A DNA stretch of 64,000 bases from NCBI RefSeq assembly GCF_003957745.1, contig NZ_CP020373.1:3457501-3521500 (forward strand), in the 5' to 3' direction. Of this stretch, positions 57,484-64,000 are shown piece after piece (within the stretch, counting starts at the first letter, position 1; each line of letters starts with the position of its first letter). A model generated the notes under the pieces. That model did no database searches. It had not been told where the DNA came from and saw only the letters and a program-made list of their open reading frames with translations. A program made the position numbers and the translations under genes. This DNA is from Shewanella khirikhana (lineage in GTDB: Bacteria; Pseudomonadota; Gammaproteobacteria; Enterobacterales; Shewanellaceae).

Positions 57484-58716
57484 TCAGTGGTTGTGGATAT
57501 CAAAACCAGACTTGGCCAGCTCGGAGGCCAGGAAGAAGGCACCGGACATCACCACGGCGCTGCCGGGCTCAATCCCCTTCACCAGATTCAGGCCTCGGGC
57601 ACGGGATTCGATTTGCACTTCCACCGCCTCAAAACCGTCGGCGTCTTCCACAAACACCTGCCAGTCGCCATCGCTACTGCGACTCAGGGCCGAGTCCGGC
57701 AGCACTATTCCCTGTTGGCCGCCCGGCTGATTGACTTGCTGGGGCAAAAACAGCTCGGCAAACTCACCGGCGTGCACTTCATGGCCGGGGTTTGCCATCG
57801 ACAGCAGCACCTGCTCGGTACGGGTGATGGGGTTAAGCTCGTGGGAGCGGCCAATCACCCTGGCCTCAAGCCACTTACCCGATACGCTCACCCGGGCATC
57901 GCTGCCCATGGCAAGGCCGCGGGACTGCATTGGCGTCAGCTCGGCCTCTACCCACAGGAAGGATTCATCGGTCAGTTGCATCAGAGGCGAGCCGGCCGGC
58001 AGCACCTGACCACGACTGGCCACATCCTGCTGCACCCGACCCTTGATGGGCGCCAGTAACTTGAAGCTGCCGATGCTGTCCGGCGCCGTTTCCAGCGCCT
58101 TGATTTGCTGGGCAGTCATCTTGATGGACTCGAGAATGGCGCGCTTAAGCTCGTAGTCCACCCGTGCCTGCAACCTGCGGGATTGACTCACGGCACTTTC
58201 GCCCATGCGGCTGATGCGGCTCCATTCGGTGGCGGCATTGATATAGTCGGCCTGGGCCTGAGCAATGGCTGCGCCGCCGAGGGTGAGTAAAGGCTCACCC
58301 TGTTTGACCTCCTGCCCCGGTACCACGTGGCGCTCCAGCACCCGCATCTCAAGCTGTGGCGCCAGGGTAATGGTGCGGTCACGATCCACCACCAGGCTGG
58401 CGGTGGCCACGGCGCTTAAATCAAAGCCTGTGGACGACAGGGTTTCGACCCGGATACCGGCAAGGTCGCGCTGGGTCTGACTGAGCTTTAGCGCCTTGTC
58501 TTCGTCATGGGCATCTTCGGTTGCTGCGGCGGTTGCTGCGGTGCCTTCTGCCGCGCCATGGTCATGGCCATCGCCTGCCCAGGCAGGCTGTGACACAGGT
58601 AAAGCAAACGCGAGTGCAACCGCGAACGCCAGTGCCGATAAGTAAGAGTTGGTATTCATTGCAGACATGGCGTTTGCTCCGCTGATAACTGATTTACTGA
58701 AGAAAAATGGTTTCAT
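57484..58716 (-). CDS. czcB: CzcB-type periplasmic adaptor of the metal RND pump
   Basis: A 410-residue membrane-fusion protein. A signal peptide (LSALAFAVALAFALPVSQPA) is followed by a His/Asp/Glu-rich stretch (GDGHDHGAAEG, DAHDEDKA) likely to bind metal. Then come barrel and lipoyl parts (APQLEMRVLERHVVPGQEVK), the helical hairpin and the C-terminal domain. ATG 58716 overlaps the czcC stop by four bases and has GGAGG upstream; ATG 58668 (GGAG) would give a shorter signal peptide and cannot be excluded. Confidence 0.87.
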   Translation of the reverse strand: MKPFFFSKSVISGANAMSAMNTNSYLSALAFAVALAFALPVSQPAWAGDGHDHGAAEGTAATAAATEDAHDEDKALKLSQTQRDLAGIRVETLSSTGFDLSAVATASLVVDRDRTITLAPQLEMRVLERHVVPGQEVKQGEPLLTLGGAAIAQAQADYINAATEWSRISRMGESAVSQSRRLQARVDYELKRAILESIKMTAQQIKALETAPDSIGSFKLLAPIKGRVQQDVASRGQVLPAGSPLMQLTDESFLWVEAELTPMQSRGLAMGSDARVSVSGKWLEARVIGRSHELNPITRTEQVLLSMANPGHEVHAGEFAELFLPQQVNQPGGQQGIVLPDSALSRSSDGDWQVFVEDADGFEAVEVQIESRARGLNLVKGIEPGSAVVMSGAFFLASELAKSGFDIHNH

Positions 58717-60044
58717 TGCCGCGCCTCCGCTGAGGTGTTTTCAGCGCCCGCAACCGGCGCCTGGTTCACGCTCGACGCAGGCACCAGGGTCGCCAACTGG
58801 CCGCTTTGCCCCATCCAGTCGAGCCAGTTCTGATACAGACGCGCCTCAAGCTCGGTACCGGCAATAAAGCTTTGAGTCAGCTGACGTTTACCCTGCAAAA
58901 AATCTGAGGTGCTGATATCGCCTGCACGCCACTGACTGGCAAGGGACGAGCCCAGGGTCGAGGCCGAACCGCGCACCCTTTGCTTCCAGGCCTGCCAACT
59001 GGCCTGCAATTTGGGCTGGGCATACTGATACTGGCGCCAGGCCTGAGTCAGTGCCCGCTCACTCGCCAGGTACTGCTGCTCGGCGCCAATACCGGCTTCA
59101 GTGGCAGCGGCAATGGCATCGCTGTAGTTGTTGCGCACCTTAAGGGGAATGCTGACATTGAGCCCGAGCTTGTTGTCGGTGCCTTCTTTTTCGGCGCCCA
59201 GGGTCAGGGTGGGATCGGCGCTGGTATCGGCCCTGACCTTGTCGGCCCCGAGCCTTGCCAGTTGCACGTCCTGATAAGCGATTCGCAGTGCTGGCAACTG
59301 TTGCAGCGCCGATTGCGCCAGCTCAGTGCTACCCGCAGATGCCATCAGTGAGGCCATGGAAATCTCAGGCAGTGTCAGGGTTTCGAAGATTTGCAGCAGC
59401 CGGGTGTCGGCATCGATGGCGGCCTGCTCGGCCATGGCAAGGTCGGCCTCAAGGGAAGCCAAATCCAGCTCAATCAGCGACAACTCACCGGCACTGATAA
59501 GGCCGCCACGCTTAAGCTCGGCAGCGAGCTCCAGCTGCGCCCGGGCAAATTCGCGCTGCTCGGTTTGAAACCCGAGTACGGCGGCGGTTTGCCTCCTCAC
59601 CACCATGGCGCTTAACGCCTCGGCCCACAGCCGACTGCGCTCCAGCGCAAGCTCAGCCTCGGCGCGGCGCAGCTGCGCCAGTGCCTCATTTTGTGCCGCC
59701 TGCTGCTTATCGCCCCAATCGACGGTTTGGCTGACCGACAGGCTGTAGCTGTCGGTATCGGCATTTTGGTATCCAAGCCCCAGCTCGGGGTTGTAAACCG
59801 CGTTGCCGGCAGCTTTGAGATTCAGTTCGGCCACCCGTACCTTGGCGCGGGCGGCGCTGAGGGCTGGCAGCGCTTCTATGGTTTGAGCAAGGCGTTGAAT
59901 ATCTGCGCCATCGGCTGCGGCTTGTTGGCTGTTGCCCACGGCAGCCATATTGGCCGCTGGCGCATCCGCTGGAGTATCGCCAGCCACGGCCTGGCTGCTG
60001 CCAAGCACGGCCCACAAGGCGGCCGCAAGTAAAGTCTGTTTCAT
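58713..60044 (-). CDS. czcC: CzcC-type outer-membrane factor of the metal RND pump
   Basis: A 443-residue TolC-like protein. A signal peptide (MKQTLLAAALWAVLGSSQAV) is followed by repeated helical segments (AEALPALSAARAKVRVAEL-like; LELAAELKRGGLISAGELS) and a beta part (YNPELGLGYQNADTDSYSLS). The pattern is CzcC rather than TolC or CusC, and no lipobox is visible. It is the first pump gene; transcription continues into czcB and czcA. Confidence 0.87.
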   Translation of the reverse strand: MKQTLLAAALWAVLGSSQAVAGDTPADAPAANMAAVGNSQQAAADGADIQRLAQTIEALPALSAARAKVRVAELNLKAAGNAVYNPELGLGYQNADTDSYSLSVSQTVDWGDKQQAAQNEALAQLRRAEAELALERSRLWAEALSAMVVRRQTAAVLGFQTEQREFARAQLELAAELKRGGLISAGELSLIELDLASLEADLAMAEQAAIDADTRLLQIFETLTLPEISMASLMASAGSTELAQSALQQLPALRIAYQDVQLARLGADKVRADTSADPTLTLGAEKEGTDNKLGLNVSIPLKVRNNYSDAIAAATEAGIGAEQQYLASERALTQAWRQYQYAQPKLQASWQAWKQRVRGSASTLGSSLASQWRAGDISTSDFLQGKRQLTQSFIAGTELEARLYQNWLDWMGQSGQLATLVPASSVNQAPVAGAENTSAEARQ

Positions 60045-60205
60045 GCAGAGTCCTGAACATTAAGGGACAAAGTCGGTTAACGCGCCCGGGGGCGGTTACG
60101 GCTTGAGGAAAGAAGCGGCTTTGGGGCAACGACAGCACAGGCAGCGGGCGCAATTCCGGTCTGATGCAGCGGAATTTGGCCACAAGGCAGCGTGTAAAAT
60201 GTCAG

Positions 60206-60736
60206 TCAGCGACTGTGGTTCGGGATGTCGTCAGGGCTGCGGCGCGCAGCAACCTGAGCCACATGGCCCGGCACAGCAAACAAGTCGTGTTCTTTCCTGG
60301 GAATGTCAGGCTTAAGCGATGGGGGGCGGTAGTCGGGGCGGCCCACTACCGAGAGGTAGTCAGACTCATGACCCTGCACCTGGTTGGTAAGGGGGTGATA
60401 ATCGAGATTAGCCAGGCCTGCGACCAGACTTGGATGACCGCCATGACAATGGCAATCAAGACAAAGATCCAGCTGTTTCAGCTCGGTTTTTTCAACCTTG
60501 TCGTGTTGATGGGTGTCGCTGGCCACGATTTCCGGTGGACAGGTGCATTCAATACACTCACCTATGGTGGTCACCTCGGCCATAAAGGTCAGGTGGCTGT
60601 GATTACGCTCTTCCTCATCGGCACTGCCAGTGTGCAACTGGTGCGCGCCCAGGTTGGCACCTGCAAATTGCAGTACCACCACGGCCAGCAGCATCAGGCT
60701 CAGTCTGTGCAGTGTGTTAAGGGAAAAACGAATCAA
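60206..60736 (-). CDS. His/Cys-rich envelope protein heading the czc operon (CzcI-like)
   Basis: About 176 residues, not recognised with certainty. An N-terminal hydrophobic segment (LSLMLLAVVVLQFAGA) is followed by likely metal-binding clusters: HQLHTGS, ERNHSHLTF, ECIECTCPPE, DTHQHDK, LCLDCHCHGGHP. The position before czcC and the size recall CzcI/CnrY-like accessory proteins. The start is uncertain: TTG 60736 (GAGGAT upstream) gives a clean signal peptide, while TTG 60781 would add 15 residues. It probably senses or buffers metal in the periplasm. Confidence 0.6.
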   Translation of the reverse strand: MIRFSLNTLHRLSLMLLAVVVLQFAGANLGAHQLHTGSADEEERNHSHLTFMAEVTTIGECIECTCPPEIVASDTHQHDKVEKTELKQLDLCLDCHCHGGHPSLVAGLANLDYHPLTNQVQGHESDYLSVVGRPDYRPPSLKPDIPRKEHDLFAVPGHVAQVAARRSPDDIPNHSR

Positions 60737-60788
60737 TTCAATCCTCGGCTGATTGCTGCGCCCGACAGGGGTGCTTTGCAAAGTAAGA

Positions 60789-60815
60789 CCGGGGATGCTT
60801 GGTTAAGTTCCCCGG
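60789..60815 (-). other. Stem-loop after the DUF3012 gene
   Basis: CCGGGGA (60789-60795) pairs with TCCCCGG (60809-60815). It follows the DUF3012 stop and precedes the His/Cys-rich gene. No clear T tract, so it could be a weak terminator or a processing site. Confidence 0.4.
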
Positions 60816-60827
60816 CCCGACAAACTC

Positions 60828-61004
60828 TTACTTGAATACGCAGTGCTTGGCGTAGTCAGCGGCCTCGTTAGCCGTCCAGTCGCCCTTTGGCTTTTCTTCC
60901 ATCTTCTTGCACCAGGCTTCGCTGCCCACTTCAGGGGCACAGGCGGCCAGACCGGCAACCAGAGTCAGGGCGGCGGCCACTTTGGCCAGAGTCAATTTAG
61001 TCAT
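60828..61004 (-). CDS. DUF3012 mini-lipoprotein
   Basis: A 58-residue gene. MTKLTLAKVAAALTLVAGL then AAC gives a lipobox with Cys 21; the mature part holds EVGSEAWCKKMEEKPKGDW, ending YAKHCVFK, the WC...KPKGDW...YAKHC signature of DUF3012. Two further Cys may form a disulfide. AAGGAAG precedes the ATG. It lies 27 bp after a SpoIIAA-like gene and before the czc operon, same strand. Function unknown. Confidence 0.8.
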   Translation of the reverse strand: MTKLTLAKVAAALTLVAGLAACAPEVGSEAWCKKMEEKPKGDWTANEAADYAKHCVFK

Positions 61005-61031
61005 ATTAGCGCTTCCTTGTATGAAATAAGA

Positions 61032-61403
61032 TTAAGCCTTTACCGCCGAGCGTTTCACAATCCACTCAATGGCTTTGGCCTTGTCCTGCAATGGGAACCA
61101 GGCCACTTCGCCCCGCACAAAGGGACCAAGCAAACGGATGGCATTACCCACCCAATCCGGTCCACCCACAAATACCAGGGCATCGAATGGAGGTAACTGT
61201 ACCTCACCGGCTCCGGACAGGGAAGCTTGCTCCCAGCCTTCCAGCAGCACATCGGCCTCGATATACAGGCAGACCTGCCCCCAATCCTCACGGTAGCGCT
61301 TGATGGCCGGCTGCAATCGGGTGCGATAATCCTGGGCCGTGATGCGGCCACTGGCAAAAAGACTGATCACACCCTTAGCAATCTCGGGGATCTGGCATAA
61401 CAT
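61032..61403 (-). CDS. SpoIIAA/STAS-like protein (DUF3478)
   Basis: A 123-residue cytoplasmic protein of the SpoIIAA-like family (PF11964 type): IAKGVISLFASGRITAQDY, CLYIEADVLLEGW, DALVFVGGPDWVGNAIRLLG, EVAWFPLQDKAKAIEWI. The family is structurally STAS-like and often sits alone; some members bind lipids. ATG 61403 has GGGAG eight bases upstream; an in-frame ATG at 61433 would add ten residues. Confidence 0.8.
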   Translation of the reverse strand: MLCQIPEIAKGVISLFASGRITAQDYRTRLQPAIKRYREDWGQVCLYIEADVLLEGWEQASLSGAGEVQLPPFDALVFVGGPDWVGNAIRLLGPFVRGEVAWFPLQDKAKAIEWIVKRSAVKA

Positions 61404-61493
61404 AGAGGGTCTCCCTGGGACAGGCTCGGCCAACTGCCGAGGCTGCCGATGATAACAAATTCTTTATTCAGGCAATAAGCCAAAAATCTGGCC

Positions 61494-61907
61494 ATGATCA
61501 CAATCTCACAGCGAGTTCAGCTTCAGGAACAGGAAATCGAGTGGCAATTTATCCGCTCAAGCGGCGCCGGCGGCCAGAATGTCAATAAGGTGTCGACCTG
61601 CGCGCAGCTGATTTTCGACATCCACGCATCGTCACTGCCGGAGTTCTACAAAGAAAAACTGCTGGCCAAGAGTGACCATCGCATCACCCAAAGCGGCAAA
61701 ATCATCATTAAGTGTCAGGAAAGCCGCAGCCAGGAGGCTAATCGGGAAACAGCGCTGGCGCAATTTATCGAGCTGGTTCGCTCGGTCAATGTGGTGCAGA
61801 AAAAACGCATTCCTACCAAAGCCACCCGCGCCAGCCAAAGGCGGCGGGTGGATGCCAAAAAGCAGCGCGGCGCAACCAAGTCCATGCGTGGCAAGGTAAG
61901 CCATTAA
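61494..61907 (+). CDS. arfB: Peptidyl-tRNA hydrolase ArfB (YaeJ), ribosome rescue
   Basis: A 137-residue class-I release-factor-like protein. The catalytic GGQ is in SSGAGGQNVNKVST, and the basic C-terminal tail (KKRIPTKATRASQRRRVDAK) inserts into the empty mRNA channel of stalled ribosomes. It hydrolyses peptidyl-tRNA on nonstop complexes without RF2. Together with arfA at 37.6 kb, this genome has both backup systems. A weak ribosome-binding site precedes ATG 61494. Confidence 0.92.
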   Translation: MITISQRVQLQEQEIEWQFIRSSGAGGQNVNKVSTCAQLIFDIHASSLPEFYKEKLLAKSDHRITQSGKIIIKCQESRSQEANRETALAQFIELVRSVNVVQKKRIPTKATRASQRRRVDAKKQRGATKSMRGKVSH

Positions 61908-61950
61908 CCGGGCGGATACCAGCACCCGTTGAGGTCTTTTTCGCATAAAT

Positions 61951-61975
61951 AAGCGCCCTTGAGAGGGCGCTTTTT
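61951..61975 (+). terminator. arfB terminator
   Basis: AGCGCCCT-TGAG-AGGGCGCT stem followed by T4-5. Confidence 0.88.
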
Positions 61976-62145
61976 CGTATCAGTCCACGAAACGTATTTA
62001 GCTGAACCAAACCAAACAGCGGCAAGGCATGCAGATTTGCGCCGCAAACAAGTTCAATTTAATTGCATTGAAAATGCGGCCAACTTTGGCGATATTGAGG
62101 CTAACTTGAGTTTAACGTGTCGCTAACTGACAAAAAGGAATCTCC

Positions 62146-62604
62146 ATGTCTGCCTCTCAAACTGCCCCCAAGGTATTGCTGATTAACGGCCCCAACCTCA
62201 ATTTGCTGGGCACCCGTGAGCCGGGTGTGTACGGCAGCCAAACCCTGGCGCAAATCGTGGCCGACCTGGAGCGCAAGGCCGCCGAGCTGGGAGTGCAGCT
62301 TGAGCATATTCAGTCCAATGCAGAGCATGTGCTGATTGATGCCATTCATCAAACCGATGCCAAGTTTGTGATTATTAACCCCGCCGCCTTTACCCACACC
62401 AGCGTGGCGCTGCGAGATGCCTTGCTGGGCGTTGCCCTGCCCTTCATTGAGGTGCATCTGTCCAATGTTCATGCCCGCGAGCCCTTCCGCCATCACTCTT
62501 ATTTTTCCGATAAAGCCGTGGGGGTGATCCTGGGTCTGGGTCCCAAGGGTTATGCACTGGCATTGGAAGCCGCCGCCGAACGTCTGCTGCAGGGAGCTAA
62601 CTGA
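62146..62604 (+). CDS. aroQ: Type II 3-dehydroquinate dehydratase
   Basis: A 152-residue shikimate-pathway enzyme. Family signature: LLINGPNLNLLGTREPGVYG with the catalytic Tyr, then QSNAEHVLIDAIH, INPAAFTHTSVALRDAL (His) and EVHLSNVHAREPFRHHSYFS. Its stop overlaps the accB start by one base (TGATG), the conserved aroQ-accB-accC arrangement. AAAAGGAA precedes ATG 62146. Confidence 0.95.
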   Translation: MSASQTAPKVLLINGPNLNLLGTREPGVYGSQTLAQIVADLERKAAELGVQLEHIQSNAEHVLIDAIHQTDAKFVIINPAAFTHTSVALRDALLGVALPFIEVHLSNVHAREPFRHHSYFSDKAVGVILGLGPKGYALALEAAAERLLQGAN

Positions 62605-63035
62605 TGGCAATGGATCTTCGTAAAATCAAAAAGTTGATTGAGCTTGTGCAGGAGTCCGGCATCAACGAGCTGGAAGTGCGCGAAGGGGAAGAGTCGGTGC
62701 GGATTATCCGTCACGGCAACCTGCCGGCGCAGCCCGTGGACACCACTCAGGCTGCGGCACCCATTGCCGTTTCGCCTGCCAGCAGTCATCAGGGCCACAG
62801 AGTCCTCTCGCCCATGGTCGGCACCTTCTATCGCGCCCCCAGCCCCGAGGCTCGTCCCTTTGTGGAAGTGGGCACCGAAGTGGCCGTGGGCGATACCTTG
62901 GCCGTGATCGAGGCCATGAAGATGATGAATCAGATTGCCGCCGACAAGGCTGGCGTGGTCAAAGCCATTCTGGTGGACAACGCCACCCCGGTGGAGTTTG
63001 ACCAGCCGCTGTTTGTGATAGGCGATGCGGACTGA
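62604..63035 (+). CDS. accB: Biotin carboxyl carrier protein of acetyl-CoA carboxylase
   Basis: A 143-residue carrier: N-terminal helical part (DLRKIKKLIELVQESGINEL), a Pro/Ala linker and the biotinyl domain with VIEAMKMMNQI (biotin-Lys in MKM). It carries CO2 between the biotin carboxylase and the transferase for malonyl-CoA synthesis. AGGGAG within aroQ is its ribosome-binding site. accC starts 11 bases before its end. Confidence 0.95.
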   Translation: MAMDLRKIKKLIELVQESGINELEVREGEESVRIIRHGNLPAQPVDTTQAAAPIAVSPASSHQGHRVLSPMVGTFYRAPSPEARPFVEVGTEVAVGDTLAVIEAMKMMNQIAADKAGVVKAILVDNATPVEFDQPLFVIGDAD

Positions 63036-64000
63036 GCCGCCATTCACCAGGGTGCTGATTGCCAACCGCGGCGAAATCGCGGTGCGGATTATCCGTGCCT
63101 GCCATCAGCTGGGGCTGGCCACAGTTGCCGTTTACTCCAGCGCTGACAGGGGCGCTTTGCATACCCGGCTTGCCACCAGTGCCATTTGTATCGGCCCGGC
63201 GCCAGCCAAAGACAGCTACTTGAATATCAATGCCTTGCTGACGGCAGCCCGCATCTCGGGTGCCGATGCCGTGCATCCGGGTTATGGCTTTTTGTCGGAG
63301 CGAGCCGACTTTGCCCGGGCGGTCACGGCCGAAGGACTGGTGTTCTTAGGCCCTGACGCCGACACCATAGCCACCATGGGCGATAAGGTCAGCGCCATCA
63401 ACGCCATGAAGGCGGTGGGCATTCCCACCCTGCCGGGTTCGGATGGTGCCGTCGGTGATGACATGGACCGCATCGAAGCGCTCGCCGATACCATTGGCTA
63501 TCCGGTGCTTATCAAAGCCAGTGCCGGCGGCGGCGGGCGCGGCATGCGCAGGGTCGACTCTGCCATGGCGCTCAAAGACGCCATTGACCTGACCCGGAGC
63601 GAAGCCAAAGCGGCCTTCGGTGATGACACCCTGTATCTGGAGAAATTCCTCCCCCACCCAAGGCACATCGAATTTCAAATCATCGCCAATGGCGAAGACG
63701 CCCTGTGTCTTGGCGAGCGCGACTGCTCGGCCCAGCGCCGCCATCAAAAGTTGATTGAAGAAGCGCCAGCCCCAGGCATCGACCGAGACCTTATCGAATC
63801 CATGATGCACCGCTGCGAGCAGGCCTGTCGCAGCCTCAAATATCGTGGCGTGGGTACCTTTGAGTTTTTGTATCAGGACGGGGCATTTTTCTTTATCGAA
63901 ATGAACACCCGCATTCAGGTGGAGCATACGGTCACCGAGATGGTCACCGGTATCGATTTGATTGCAGCCCAGCTGCAACTGGCACAGGGGGCACCGTTGC
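63025..64000 (+). CDS. accC: Biotin carboxylase subunit of acetyl-CoA carboxylase (5' part)
   Basis: The first 325 codons of accC; the gene runs off the window end. The product begins MRTEPPFTRVLIANRGEIAV. Seen: HPGYGFLSERADF, LGPDADTIATMGDKVSA, the Gly-rich ATP loop IKASAGGGGRGMR, ERDCSAQRRHQKLIEEAPAP and EMNTRIQVEHTVTEMVTGID (HTVTE where E. coli has HPVTE). ATG 63025 overlaps accB by 11 bases; a GTG at 63051 would give a start closer to the E. coli N-terminus and is an alternative. It works with AccB and the AccA/AccD transferase. Confidence 0.93.
   Translation, partial: MRTEPPFTRVLIANRGEIAVRIIRACHQLGLATVAVYSSADRGALHTRLATSAICIGPAPAKDSYLNINALLTAARISGADAVHPGYGFLSERADFARAVTAEGLVFLGPDADTIATMGDKVSAINAMKAVGIPTLPGSDGAVGDDMDRIEALADTIGYPVLIKASAGGGGRGMRRVDSAMALKDAIDLTRSEAKAAFGDDTLYLEKFLPHPRHIEFQIIANGEDALCLGERDCSAQRRHQKLIEEAPAPGIDRDLIESMMHRCEQACRSLKYRGVGTFEFLYQDGAFFFIEMNTRIQVEHTVTEMVTGIDLIAAQLQLAQGAPL

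Noticed and set aside
1..64000. tRNA, rRNA, prophage or transposon genes
   Set aside because: Reading by eye I found no cloverleaf with a T-loop GTTCGAATC-type motif, no rRNA, and no integrase or transposase product. A tRNA scan would settle it.

Overview
The window reads as chromosome of a GC-rich, marine-type gammaproteobacterium, most like Shewanella. That is inference from gene content (long-form PurC, RimO with an N-terminal extension, pmbA/darP divergent pair, aroQ-accB-accC, ArfA plus ArfB); I cannot name the species. Coding density is high, genes are on both strands, and almost every convergent pair is closed by one compact bidirectional intrinsic terminator. I saw no tRNA, rRNA, CRISPR, transposase, integrase or phage gene.

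Layout. 0-10 kb: a large repeat lipoprotein (five Ig/cadherin-like domains, then ten 41-residue WG repeats), a secreted alkyl sulfatase, a TerC membrane protein behind a yybP-ykoY manganese riboswitch that ends in an intrinsic terminator, an RmlD-like SDR and a PhoD-like phosphatase. 10-14.4 kb: a three-gene minus-strand operon encoding a six-CxxC zinc-ribbon protein with a degenerate GGDEF-like tail, a processive GT2 glycosyltransferase and an HlyD-type protein. This looks like a regulated surface-polysaccharide system and is the best candidate here for something little described. 14.6-26.5 kb: pseudouridine synthase, Lon-N-domain protein, patatin, YhcH, PhoA-type phosphatase, LprI/MliC lysozyme-inhibitor fusion, HAD, EamA, beta-CASP hydrolase and a REC-DUF3369-GGDEF-EAL phosphodiesterase.

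26.6-29.4 kb is an organoarsenical efflux operon (arsR-gapdh-arsJ) with an AT-rich operator. 29.6-41 kb carries purC, an HxlR/YciI pair, an M43 protease, an MscS channel with a cyclic-nucleotide-binding domain, a GNAT, a SIMPL protein, rimO, arfA (with its self-truncating hairpin inside the reading frame), a solute-binding protein, pmbA and darP.

41-46 kb is an ABC-2/HlyD/TolC export operon whose tolC-hlyD junction has undergone a tandem duplication of about 95 bp. A repeat-rich spacer follows. A NemR-like repressor and a CurA-like reductase at 46.6-48.4 kb share identical 15-bp palindromic operators. 48.5-53 kb holds a Tat-type carotenoid oxygenase with a DUF2141 partner, divergent from a DesK-type kinase/NarL-type regulator pair, a small two-TM protein and a fossil of a response-regulator 3' end. 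53-61 kb is a metal efflux block (CDF; CzcCBA-type RND with a His/Cys-rich leader protein), a DUF3012 mini-lipoprotein and a SpoIIAA-like protein. The window closes with arfB, aroQ, accB and a truncated accC.
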